NCBI GenBank assembly: GCA_035266845.1
Contig: DATFMP010000100.1
Location: forward strand, 1-30,960
DNA from: DATFMP01 sp035266845
Lineage (GTDB): Bacteria > SAR324 > JACQKK01
Reading direction: 5' to 3'
Length of the DNA: 30,960 bases
Both the position numbers and the translations under genes were made by a program. The notes beneath the pieces are model-generated. The model was not told the DNA's origin and searched no databases. It worked only from the letters and a program-made list of their open reading frames with translations. The first letter of the stretch is position 1. The number at the start of each line of letters is the position of its first letter. Below are positions 13,760-21,452 of this stretch, piece by piece.

Positions 13760-15994
13760 ATGACTGAGAAAACATCAACCATCATTTACACCCAGATCGA
13801 CGAGGCGCCAGCGCTGGCCACGTATTCCCTTTTGCCCATCCTGCAGTCTTATACGCGAGGTTCCGGCATCGCCTTTGAAACCTGGGATATTTCCCTGGCC
13901 GGACGGATCATCGCTCAATTTCCCGAGCGGTTGAAGGAGGGGCAGCGCATACCCGACTACCTGACCCGCCTGGGAGAACTGGCAAAGACGCCCGAAGCGA
14001 ACATCATCAAGCTGCCCAACATCAGTGCGTCCATTCCCCAGTTGAAAGCGGCCATCAAGGAGTTACAGGAGCAAGGCTACGACCTGCCCGACTACCCGGA
14101 CGAGCCCAAGACCGAAGAGGAGAAGGACATCCACGGCCGTTACAGCAGGGTGCTGGGAAGCGCCGTCAATCCCGTGTTGCGGGAGGGCAATTCGGACCGC
14201 CGCGCTGCAACCTCGGTGAAGCTATTCAGCAAGAGAAATCCGCACAAGATGATGCGCGACTGGCCGGAAGTATCCAAGACCCGCGTCGCCCACATGAATG
14301 GCTCGGATTTCTACGGCAGCGAAAACTCCACCACCATTGAGTCCCCCTGCAACTTCCGGATCGAGTTTGTCTCCAAGGACGGCAAAATCCAGCTTCTCAG
14401 GGACAAAGCCCCGCTGCTAGCCGGCGAGGTGCTCGACAGTGCAGTGATGCACGTCAAGGCGCTGCGCAAGTTCTATGCGGAGCAGGTCGAGGCGGCCAAG
14501 CGCGAGGGACTGCTGTTGTCGCTGCACCTCAAGGCGACCATGATGAAGGTCTCTGACCCCATCATGTTCGGTCACTGCGTTTCGGTTTACTACCAGGAGG
14601 TTTTCGAGAAGCACGCCGAGACCTTCAAGAAACTGGGAGTTAATCCCAACAATGGGATCGGCGACCTGTACGCGCGCATCCAGAGCCTCCCCGAGGCGGA
14701 AAGGAAGCGGATCGAGGCGGACATCGAAGCCGTCTACCAAAAGCGCCCCGCCCTGGCCATGGTGAATTCCGACCGCGGTATCACCAACCTGCACGTTCCC
14801 AGCGACGTCATTGTCGACGCATCGATGCCGGTTGTGGTGCGCGACGGCGGAAGGACCTGGGGCCCGGATGGCAAACTGGCCGATACCATCGCCATGATTC
14901 CCGACCGCTGCTATGCAACCATCTACCAAGCCGTGATCGAGGATTGCCAGGCGCACGGAAGCTTCGATCCCTCCACAATGGGCAGCGTCTCCAACGTGGG
15001 CCTGATGGCGCAAAAGGCCGAGGAATATGGCTCCCACGACAAGACCTTCGAAATCCAGGGAGAGGGGGTCGTGCGGGCGGTGGACGATGCCGGCAAGGTG
15101 CTGCTCGAGCAACAGGTCGAACCGGGCGATATCTTCCGCATGTGCCAGACCAAGGATGCCGCGATTCAAGATTGGGTCAAGCTGGCGGTAACGCGCGCCC
15201 GGGCCACCGGTTTCCCAGCCATTTTCTGGCTCGATGAACGACGCGGCCACGACGCGCAGATCATCCGAAAGGTCAAGCAGTACCTGCCCACACACGATAC
15301 AAGCGGGTTGGATATCCAGATTCTGAGCCCGGTCGAGGCCATGAAGCTGACCACGAAACGAGCCCGGGAGGGCAAGGACACGATTTCGGTCACGGGCAAC
15401 GCGTTGCGGGATTACCTGACGGACCTGTTTCCCATCCTGGAACTGGGAACCAGCGCCAAGATGCTTTCCATCGTGCCCCTCATGAACGGAGGCGGCATGT
15501 TTGAGACCGGTGCGGGAGGGTCCGCGCCCAAGCACGTGCAGCAGTTTCTGCAGGAGGGTCACCTGCGGTGGGATTCCCTGGGTGAATACTGTGCGCTCGT
15601 CGCTTCGTTCGAGCACGTGGCCGCGGCCGACGGCAATGTGCGGGCTCGCATCTTTTCCGATACCCTCGACAAAGCGGTTGGGAAATTCCTGGAAAACGGC
15701 AAGTCCCCCTCGCGAAAAGTCAACGAGTTGGACAACCGCGGGAGCAACTTCTATCTGGCCCTCTACTGGGCACAGGCTTTGGCCGCCCAGGATCAGGATG
15801 CGGAATTGAAGCAGCGGTTCGCCAAGCTGGCCGAGGAATTGGGCGCCAACGAGGGCAAGATCGTGGATGAACTCAACGCCGCGCAGGGCAAGCCCGTGGA
15901 TATCGGCGGCTACTACCATCCTGATCCGGAATTGACATCCCGGGCCATGCGGCCCAGCCCTACCCTGATCCGCATACTCGAAGCCGCACCCTAA
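13760..15994 (+). CDS. icd: Monomeric NADP-dependent isocitrate dehydrogenase
   Basis: This enzyme oxidatively decarboxylates isocitrate to 2-oxoglutarate with NADP in the TCA cycle. The 744-residue length is that of the monomeric class, which shares no close sequence similarity with the dimeric class. Family hallmarks are 'IKLPNISASIPQLKAAIKEL', 'YSRVLGSAVNPVLREGNSDR', 'HMNGSDFYGSENS' and 'MVNSDRGITNLHVPSDVIVD', and the C-terminal 'DIGGYYHPD'. No frameshift is seen, so it should be functional. Its base composition is less GC-rich than neighbouring genes, suggesting transfer. It sits inside a broken dimeric IDH gene, with remnants on both sides on the same strand, so it has replaced its own functional analogue in place. 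ATG 13760 follows GAGAGATATTC. Confidence 0.95.
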   Translation: MTEKTSTIIYTQIDEAPALATYSLLPILQSYTRGSGIAFETWDISLAGRIIAQFPERLKEGQRIPDYLTRLGELAKTPEANIIKLPNISASIPQLKAAIKELQEQGYDLPDYPDEPKTEEEKDIHGRYSRVLGSAVNPVLREGNSDRRAATSVKLFSKRNPHKMMRDWPEVSKTRVAHMNGSDFYGSENSTTIESPCNFRIEFVSKDGKIQLLRDKAPLLAGEVLDSAVMHVKALRKFYAEQVEAAKREGLLLSLHLKATMMKVSDPIMFGHCVSVYYQEVFEKHAETFKKLGVNPNNGIGDLYARIQSLPEAERKRIEADIEAVYQKRPALAMVNSDRGITNLHVPSDVIVDASMPVVVRDGGRTWGPDGKLADTIAMIPDRCYATIYQAVIEDCQAHGSFDPSTMGSVSNVGLMAQKAEEYGSHDKTFEIQGEGVVRAVDDAGKVLLEQQVEPGDIFRMCQTKDAAIQDWVKLAVTRARATGFPAIFWLDERRGHDAQIIRKVKQYLPTHDTSGLDIQILSPVEAMKLTTKRAREGKDTISVTGNALRDYLTDLFPILELGTSAKMLSIVPLMNGGGMFETGAGGSAPKHVQQFLQEGHLRWDSLGEYCALVASFEHVAAADGNVRARIFSDTLDKAVGKFLENGKSPSRKVNELDNRGSNFYLALYWAQALAAQDQDAELKQRFAKLAEELGANEGKIVDELNAAQGKPVDIGGYYHPDPELTSRAMRPSPTLIRILEAAP

Positions 15995-16021
15995 GGGCGC
16001 GGGGCGCTTTTCCAGGGTGGG

Positions 16022-16672
16022 GGGAGCCCCAACGGCACCATCCGCAACATCCTGGGCGGCACGATCTTGCACGCGCCCATCGTGTGCAAGAACATCCCGC
16101 GCCTGGTGCCGGCCTGGACCAAACCCATCGTGGTGGCCCGCCATGCGCACGCGGGCCAGTACAAGGCCACGGACGTGAAGATCCCCGGCAAGGGTCGGGT
16201 GGTGCTGCGTTTCCAGCCGGAAGGCGGCGTGCTCTGGGCCTGCAAAAACTACGACGGCGACGTGCAGCCCGACACCGTCGTGCAGGGTTTCGGCTCGCTG
16301 GGCCTGATGACCTCCGTGCTCATGACGCCGGACGGCAAGACGGTGGAGGCCGAGGCCGCCCACGGTACCGTGACGCGGCACTACCGCCAGTACCAGCAGG
16401 GCAAGCCGACCCGCACCAACCCCATCGCCAGCATCTTCGCCTGGACGCGCGGTCTGGTGCAGCGCGGCAACCTGGACGGCACGCCGGAGCTGGTGAAGTT
16501 CGCCGAGACGCTGGAGAAGGTGTGCGTGGACACGGTGGAAGGCGGCACGCTGACCAAGGACCTCGCGGCCAGCATTCACGGTACGACCAGCCCGCCGGAG
16601 AACACCTACCTGACCATCGAGAAGTTCATGGAGGCCCTGGAGACCAACTTCAAGAAGGCTCTGGGGGCCTGA
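16022..16672 (+). pseudogene. 3' fragment of the dimeric NADP-isocitrate dehydrogenase, with internal deletion
   Basis: The frame picks up at the SPNGTIRNILGGT segment (about residue 94 of the family) only 28 bases after the monomeric icd stop, and runs to TGA 16672. It continues through the KNIPRLVPAWTKPIVVARHA stretch, then jumps from 'LRFQPEGG' directly to VLWACKNYDGDV. By comparison with human IDH1 this skips about 107 residues, including the segment with the metal-binding aspartates (HRLIDDMVA) and the catalytic lysine region. The joint falls at a shared EGG. The remainder ('EAAHGTVTRHYRQYQ', 'NPIASIFAWTRGL') is well preserved. With codons 1-48 upstream frameshifted and about 49-93 missing, no active enzyme can be made. 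The open stretch from TTG 16067 is probably not a real start. Confidence 0.9.
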
Positions 16673-16799
16673 TCGCCGGGGACGGGCCCGCAGACCCGCC
16701 CTGACAGGGTTCCGCCCGCGTCCCGGCGGCGTTGCGCTGTCCGCGGCGCGGGCGTTTCTCGCTGCGGCACAGTCCAGCCAGCATTGTGCGAGCCCGTCC

Positions 16800-17774
16800 A
16801 TGTCCCAGCACACCGGCCGCTCCGGGCGGCACCCATCGCCTGGCGAACCGTCGGCGGTCACCCGCCGCGGTGCGCTGCGCCATGCCCTGCGCTGGGCGCT
16901 GGCCCTGGTTGCGCTGGCCGGCGGGGCGGGCGTGGTGACCCGCGAGCTGCGCGGCTGGGGGCGCGTGCCCCCGGTGGACTGGACGCTGCCCCTGCCGCGG
17001 CCGATCCTGGCGGCGCACCGGGGCGGGGCGCGGCTCTTCCCGGAGAACACGCTGGAGGCCTTCCGCGAGGCCACGGAGCGCTACGGTTGCCGCTTCCTGG
17101 AGCTGGACGCGCGCGGCAGCCGCGATGGCGTGCCCGTCGTGATCCACGACGCCACGCTGGAGCGCACCACGGACGGCAGCGGCCCCGTGCACGCGCAGGA
17201 GTTGGCGGCGTTGCAGCGGCTGGACGCCGGCTATGGCTTCCACAATGCCGCGGGCGAAGCGGAGTGGGCCGGGCGCGGCGTGCGCATCCCCACCCTGGAG
17301 GCGGTGCTGCGGGCCTTCCCCCAGCATGTCCTCAGCATTGAGATCAAGCAGGAGGAGCCGCCACTGGAGGCCGCCGTGGTGGCGGTGATCCGCCGCTGCG
17401 GGATGGAAGGCCGCGTGGTGGTGGGCTCGACCCATCACGCCGTGTTCCAGCGCGTGCGCGCCCTGGCGCCCGAGCTGCCCACGTTCTACAGCCGACGCTC
17501 GGGCACGCTGTTCTTCCTGGCGCTGTGGAGCGGACTGAGCCGCTGGTATCGCCCGCCGCACAACGTGCTGGAGATTCCGGCGCGGCTGGGCGCCCTGCAG
17601 CTCATCACCCCGCGCGTGATGCGGGTGGCGCGCCGCTTGGGGCTGCCCGTGCTGCCCTGGACGGTTAACGACGCGGCGGAGATGGAGCGCCTGCTGGCGC
17701 TGGGGGTGGACGGCATCATCACCGACCGGCCGGACCGCCTCGCGGCCGTCATCGCCGCGCGACAGCTGGCCTGA
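16800..17774 (+). CDS. Glycerophosphodiester phosphodiesterase family protein
   Basis: Likely hydrolyses glycerophosphodiesters to glycerol-3-phosphate and an alcohol. The 324 residues begin with a basic N-terminus containing TRRGAL and a hydrophobic segment (about 31-46), so it is membrane-anchored or exported, possibly by Tat. The GDPD catalytic set is complete: HRGG with H73 and R74, 'PENTLEAF' with E82, 'LELDARGSRDGVPVVIHD' with E101, D103 and H116, then ERTTDG. 'IEIKQEEP' with its Glu and Lys, and the C-terminal 'LPWTVND' and 'GVDGIITDRPD', are also typical. It lies 127 bp after the IDH remnant, and its 3' end meets the small membrane protein gene tail to tail with 18 bp between. Confidence 0.92.
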   Translation: MSQHTGRSGRHPSPGEPSAVTRRGALRHALRWALALVALAGGAGVVTRELRGWGRVPPVDWTLPLPRPILAAHRGGARLFPENTLEAFREATERYGCRFLELDARGSRDGVPVVIHDATLERTTDGSGPVHAQELAALQRLDAGYGFHNAAGEAEWAGRGVRIPTLEAVLRAFPQHVLSIEIKQEEPPLEAAVVAVIRRCGMEGRVVVGSTHHAVFQRVRALAPELPTFYSRRSGTLFFLALWSGLSRWYRPPHNVLEIPARLGALQLITPRVMRVARRLGLPVLPWTVNDAAEMERLLALGVDGIITDRPDRLAAVIAARQLA

Positions 17775-17792
17775 CGCCCCCGGCTGCCGCCG

Positions 17793-18200
17793 CTAGGGGC
17801 ACAGCAACGCGAGCAGCCAGTCATACACGAGCACCGGCGCCAGCAGGTATGTCAGCGGCACCAGCCACCAGCCGTGCCCGGTGAGCGGGTTGTACTCCGC
17901 CAGCACGTCCGCCCACGGCCTGCGCTGCACCCAGTGGAAGGCAAAAAGCTCCCACGCCTCGGCCAGCACCGCCCACATCACGCCGATCGTCCACAGCTCC
18001 GCGCGGGTGTGGGCGCCGCGCAGCCAGTTCAGGAACAGGTAGGTCATCACGATCACGAACGCGATCTGGATGGCCACGCCGACCCAGTGCGCGACCCACG
18101 TGCCCAGGCGCGGCCCGTAGTACTCGCGGCCCAGAAAGCGGATGTTGAAGGCGAAGATGATGTAAACGACCAGGACAGCCAGCGCGGCGAGGTAGATCAT
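17793..18200 (-). CDS. Small four-helix membrane protein, unknown function
   Basis: I do not recognise this protein. It has 135 residues with four likely membrane segments (about 2-20, 38-60, 68-90 and 110-133) and a Trp-rich character (WELFAFHWVQRRPWAD, GHGWWLVPL). Acidic and basic residues inside or next to helices 2 and 3 could line a site. The start ATG 18200 is very well supported by a perfect AAGGAGGT seven bases upstream. It is on the same strand as the ABC exporter genes that precede it, 129 bp away, so it might be co-transcribed with them. Confidence 0.75.
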   Translation of the reverse strand: MIYLAALAVLVVYIIFAFNIRFLGREYYGPRLGTWVAHWVGVAIQIAFVIVMTYLFLNWLRGAHTRAELWTIGVMWAVLAEAWELFAFHWVQRRPWADVLAEYNPLTGHGWWLVPLTYLLAPVLVYDWLLALLCP

Positions 18201-18329
18201 GGCACCTCCTTGGCGGGTTGGCCCACGGCCTGCGATGCGGTGGCCCGGCAGGTCCATTCTAGCATGGGGGCTGGGGCCGTGCAGGCCGCAACCGCGCGGA
18301 ACCGGCGGGGAAGGGTCTGGATCCGCCGG

Positions 18330-19448
18330 CTATTCCCAGCGGAACAGCAGCGCGCCGGCGCCCAGGAAGACGGCCGTCATGGCCACCAGCCAGCCGAGCT
18401 GCGGCAGCACGGCGGAGAGCGTCGCGCCGTCCACCATGATGGCGCGGGCGGCATCGATGAGGTGCGTGAGGGGGAAGACGCGCGAGAGCTGGATCAGCCA
18501 GGGCGAGCTGCCCTCCAGCGAGAACCAGATGCCCGAGAGGAACATCATGGGCCAGGTGGCCAGGTTCAGCAGGCCGCCGGCCAGCTCCTGGTTACTGGTG
18601 CGCGACGCCAGCAGGATGCCCAGCGCGATCATGCAGATGCCGCCGATGGCGAACACCACGAACAGCGCCAGCAGCGACCCGGCGTTGTAGATGTCCAGCA
18701 TCCAGTCCAGCCCGAAGAACAGCACGGCCGTCACGAACAGCACCAGCACCAGCCGCGAGGCGATCTGCGCGCAGATGAACTGCACGGCCGTGATGGGCGA
18801 GGCCTTGAGCCGCCGCAGGATCAGCCCCTTGCGGTAGCGCACGATCACGTAGCCCACGCCCCACAGGCAGCTGAACATCATGTTCATCGCCAGCACGCCG
18901 GGCAGCAGCCAGTCGATGTAGCGGATTTCCCGCCCCTGCAGTTCCTCGCGCGGCAGGGCGCTGCGGCCCCCGGCGCTCCACAGCACGCGCTCCAGGAAGT
19001 AGCCCTTGGGATTGGTGGGGTTCACCCAGTAGCGGGGCTGCCCCTGCACGTCCAGCACCAGGTCGAAGAGATGGTGCTGCACCTTGTCCTGCGCCGCGGC
19101 GAGGTCGTGCACGGGCACGAACTGCACGTAGCGCGTCTGCAGAAACGCCCGCACCGCCGCCTGGGCCGGCGAGCCGTCCGCGGTGCTGCCGGCGGCGCTC
19201 GGCGCAGTGGCAGCAGCGCCGGCCGGGGCCGTGCCGGCCTGCGGCGCTGTGCCGGCGCTGTGCTGGGATGCGCGTAGGGCGTCCAGCCCCACCACGCCCA
19301 CCTTGTACAGCTCGCGGTTGCCGCCGGAGAACACCAGCGCGATGGCCGCCACGGCCAGGAACGGGAACAGGAAGTTCCAGGCCAGCGTGCCGCGATCCCG
19401 CAGGAACTCCTTGTTGCGGGCGACGAACAGGGCGTAGAAGGCGCGCAT
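18330..19448 (-). CDS. ABC-2 type transporter permease
   Basis: The 372-residue membrane subunit of an ABC exporter. One N-terminal membrane segment (about 24-42) is followed by a large extracytoplasmic loop (about 43-165), then about five more segments in the C-terminal half (from 'LPGVLAMNMMFSCLWGVGYV'). This is the ABC-2 (DrrB/NodJ-like) plan. The loop contains an Ala/Thr/Pro-rich stretch (about 83-116) that is probably disordered. The ATG lies one base after the stop of the ATPase gene, so the two are translationally coupled. The substrate is unknown; relatives export drugs, lipids or polysaccharides. Confidence 0.9.
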   Translation of the reverse strand: MRAFYALFVARNKEFLRDRGTLAWNFLFPFLAVAAIALVFSGGNRELYKVGVVGLDALRASQHSAGTAPQAGTAPAGAAATAPSAAGSTADGSPAQAAVRAFLQTRYVQFVPVHDLAAAQDKVQHHLFDLVLDVQGQPRYWVNPTNPKGYFLERVLWSAGGRSALPREELQGREIRYIDWLLPGVLAMNMMFSCLWGVGYVIVRYRKGLILRRLKASPITAVQFICAQIASRLVLVLFVTAVLFFGLDWMLDIYNAGSLLALFVVFAIGGICMIALGILLASRTSNQELAGGLLNLATWPMMFLSGIWFSLEGSSPWLIQLSRVFPLTHLIDAARAIMVDGATLSAVLPQLGWLVAMTAVFLGAGALLFRWE

Positions 19449-19449
19449 C

Positions 19450-20331
19450 TCAGGCCCGCAGCTCCCGTCCGGTCAGCTCCAGGAACAGGTCGTCCAGTGT
19501 GGGGGCCTTCACGCGCAGGCCCTCCAGCGAGACCTGCTGGGCCATCAGGTGGCGCAGGGTCTCGTTCACGTTGGCCGTGTGGATGCCCACCAACGCCTCG
19601 GTGGCGTAGACCTTCCACGGAAAGTCCGGCGGCGGCGTGAACGAGCCGCGCGGCAGCTCCAGCCACACGCCCTCGAAGTGCTCCATCAGCAGCGCCTCCG
19701 GCGTGCCCTGCGCGATGATGCGCCCGCGATCCATGATCGCGATCTCGTCGCACAGCGCATAGGCCTCCTCCATGTAGTGCGTCGTGAGCACGATGGTCTT
19801 GCGCTTGGCCTTGATGCTGCGGATCAGCTCCCAGAAGTTCTGCCGCGCCTGGGGATCCAGCCCCGTGGTGGGCTCGTCCAGGAACAGCAGTTGCGGGTCG
19901 TTCACCAGCGCCAGCGCCAGGTACAGCCGCTGCCGCTGACCGCCGGAGAGCTTGCGGTTGTCCTGATCCGCGAACGCCTCCAGTGAGCACATGCGCATCA
20001 CCTCCGCCGTGGGCAGCGGGCTGGGGTAGAAGCTCGCGAACAGCTCGATGCACTCCCGCGTGGTGAGGAAGTCCTGCAGCGTGGTGGACTGGAACTGGAT
20101 GCCCACCGCCTGCTTGAAGTGCCGGTCCAGCGGCTGCCCCCGGAAGCGCACCTCCCCGCTGCTGGGCGGCGTCAGGCCCTCCATCATCTCCACCGTCGTC
20201 GTCTTGCCCGCGCCATTGGGGCCCAGCAGCCCGAAGCAGGTACCCTCCGCGATGGACAGGGACAGGCCGTCCACCGCCGTCACCTTGGGGTAGCGCTTGA
20301 CCAGCTCGCGGGCTTCGAGAATGGCGGACAT
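19450..20331 (-). CDS. ABC transporter ATP-binding protein
   Basis: A 293-residue ATPase that powers the adjacent ABC-2 permease at the inner membrane face. All nucleotide-binding motifs are intact: Walker A GPNGAGKT (37-44), Q-loop 'IQFQSTTL', signature LSGGQ (127-131), Walker B LLFLDEP (147-153), D-loop GLDP and the H-loop His in 'VLTTHYMEEA'. The C-terminal extension (about 225-293, 'HTANVNETLRHLMAQ', 'APTLDDLFLELTGREL') is typical of DrrA/NatA-like exporters. It is first in the operon, with an 18-bp perfect palindrome 40 bp upstream of its start. Confidence 0.95.
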   Translation of the reverse strand: MSAILEARELVKRYPKVTAVDGLSLSIAEGTCFGLLGPNGAGKTTTVEMMEGLTPPSSGEVRFRGQPLDRHFKQAVGIQFQSTTLQDFLTTRECIELFASFYPSPLPTAEVMRMCSLEAFADQDNRKLSGGQRQRLYLALALVNDPQLLFLDEPTTGLDPQARQNFWELIRSIKAKRKTIVLTTHYMEEAYALCDEIAIMDRGRIIAQGTPEALLMEHFEGVWLELPRGSFTPPPDFPWKVYATEALVGIHTANVNETLRHLMAQQVSLEGLRVKAPTLDDLFLELTGRELRA

Positions 20332-20371
20332 GGGGCGGCGGACTTCGCGACAGTGAACGGCACGGCCGAGG

Positions 20372-20389
20372 GCCGGGACGCGTCCCGGC
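20372..20389. promoter_or_regulatory. 18-bp perfect palindrome upstream of the ABC exporter
   Basis: GCCGGGACGCGTCCCGGC is self-complementary over its full length. It lies 40 bp before the ATPase start in a 257-bp gap. Its position suits an operator for a dimeric repressor, but no regulator gene is adjacent. It could also form a transcript hairpin. Confidence 0.45.
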
Positions 20390-20481
20390 TGCGGCGCGCC
20401 ATCACCAAAGCATGCGTGCGATTCCGCGGGCGGTCAAGCGGGGACGGGGGCCAAGCTGAGCAGGGGCCGGTTCGGTCTGTG

Positions 20482-20509
20482 TTGTGTTGTCACCGTTGTG
20501 TTGTCACCG
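20482..20509 (+). repeat. Two tandem 14-bp units
   Basis: TTGTGTTGTCACCG occurs twice in direct succession (20482-20495 and 20496-20509) in the spacer between the ABC exporter and the HicBA-like pair. No further units are seen. Role unknown; it may mark the edge of the acquired HicBA-like segment. Confidence 0.8.
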
Positions 20510-20610
20510 ATACCAGCCGTGGCATTGTTGGGACTTGTTCGGATTGCGCGGGCGCTTCTCGCTGGATGCCAAGTCGATCGTGCCGGGAGCAGCCGGATAC
20601 GGTCTTGGGG

Positions 20611-20874
20611 TCAAATGTCAGACGGAAGATCGGCCAAAGAGACGCCGAAGGGCTTCGGGTCGATGTCGAATCGCCGACATAAGCTTCCCAGCAGCACTGG
20701 GGTAAGCTGGTCCGATGGGCGCAATCGGGGATGGATGAAGGGCGGATAACCTTCCTTCACAAGATACTGAATCGGAATTTCTTTTCCGTCCGGATCGACC
20801 ACCGAAATCTTGCTGGCTCTCCGCCGGACTCCGTTTGCCGCTGCAATGGTCAGGAATTCTGACCAGGTGGGCAT
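20611..20874 (-). CDS. Small HicA-like partner protein (divergent)
   Basis: From ATG 20874 it has 87 residues, beginning MPTWSEFL. The C-terminal half 'PFIHPRLRPSDQLTPVLL' followed by 'GSLCRRFDI' recalls the end of HicA-type mRNA interferases, where a basic/proline strand is followed by a helix with 'tp.tl..il.ql.i'. The GSHxxF stretch with the catalytic His of true HicA is absent, replaced by 'RRRASKISVVDPDGKEIPIQ'. The toxin assignment is therefore only a suggestion, and the protein may lack RNase activity. It follows the HicB-like gene almost directly. TTG 20895 and GTG 20892 are alternative starts closer to the upstream stop at 20899. Confidence 0.5.
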   Translation of the reverse strand: MPTWSEFLTIAAANGVRRRASKISVVDPDGKEIPIQYLVKEGYPPFIHPRLRPSDQLTPVLLGSLCRRFDIDPKPFGVSLADLPSDI

Positions 20875-20898
20875 GGGAGCCAATGGAATCACCAAGGA

Positions 20899-21282
20899 TT
20901 ATGCAGCCTTGTCCGCCACTTTGATGGTGGGCTGAATGCGGGGGCGCTTGGACTTGCCCGCCTTGAGACCGGCAACGGGGCGTTCCATCCTGGTTTGGGA
21001 GCGTTCAAACGCCTCCCAAAACTGTGCGGGAGCACGGCCAATACCTTCGAAGGGGACGCGGCCAAGTTCCTCGTCCAGCGCGATCTGCGAAACGAGCACG
21101 CGTTCCATTTCGTAGAACAGGTCATTCATCGTTTTGGCCTGCACTGCGATATCGTATTCCAGGCACTGAGCAGACCACCACTCTTCGCCCTCGATGAACA
21201 GGATGCTCAGCCTGACGATATCTTTATCTTTGCGCAGATTGCCGGGCCCGCTCGTCTTGAGCGTCACTTTCTTCGCGTGCAT
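20899..21282 (-). CDS. HicB-like protein
   Basis: A 127-residue protein. Its N-terminal half, 'RLSILFIEGEEWWSAQCLEY' with 'DIAVQAKTMNDLFYEMERVL', fits the HicB fold, a partial RNase H-like domain (strand, glycine turn, W, C/S-LE-x-D, A-x-T, helix). The C-terminal half ('FWEAFERSQ', then a lysine-rich end) could contact the partner or nucleic acid, though no helix-turn-helix is obvious. ATG 21282 is preceded by AAGG. Together with the next gene it forms a two-gene unit with lower GC than its surroundings, as expected for a mobile toxin-antitoxin-like module. Confidence 0.6.
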   Translation of the reverse strand: MHAKKVTLKTSGPGNLRKDKDIVRLSILFIEGEEWWSAQCLEYDIAVQAKTMNDLFYEMERVLVSQIALDEELGRVPFEGIGRAPAQFWEAFERSQTRMERPVAGLKAGKSKRPRIQPTIKVADKAA

Positions 21283-21412
21283 GGACGTGCCCTTGAAGAT
21301 CGCCTCATGCGGCTATTGCGACCGCCGCTTCCGAATCCCCGGTCCAGTGATGCAGCAACGAAGCTGGAGTCACAAGATTCTTTGTCTTGGATGACGAATT
21401 CGAGGGTCCCAC

Positions 21413-21445
21413 GGTCAGGAATCTTCGTCAAATTTCAACCTGACC
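21413..21445 (-). terminator. Hairpin just after the serine hydrolase gene
   Basis: GGTCAGG (21413-21419) and CCTGACC (21439-21445) pair across a 19-nt loop, eight bases beyond the stop of the hydrolase gene. No T-run follows, so termination is only plausible. Confidence 0.35.
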
Positions 21446-21452
21446 CACCGCC

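Noticed and set aside
16067..16672. Treating the 201-codon frame from TTG 16067 as a functional short isocitrate dehydrogenase
   Set aside because: It lacks the N-terminal nucleotide-binding part and the metal-binding aspartates removed by the internal deletion, and it has no ribosome site.
14417..17074. A very long open frame (over 800 codons) antisense to the monomeric icd and the IDH remnant
   Set aside because: It lies opposite well-recognised coding sequence, spans the pseudogene junction, has His/Gln/Arg/Gly-rich low-complexity content and no family resemblance. Such frames are common opposite genes in GC-rich DNA.
20482..20509. A possible CRISPR or iteron array
   Set aside because: There are only two 14-bp units with no spacer, no further copies and no cas or replication gene nearby.
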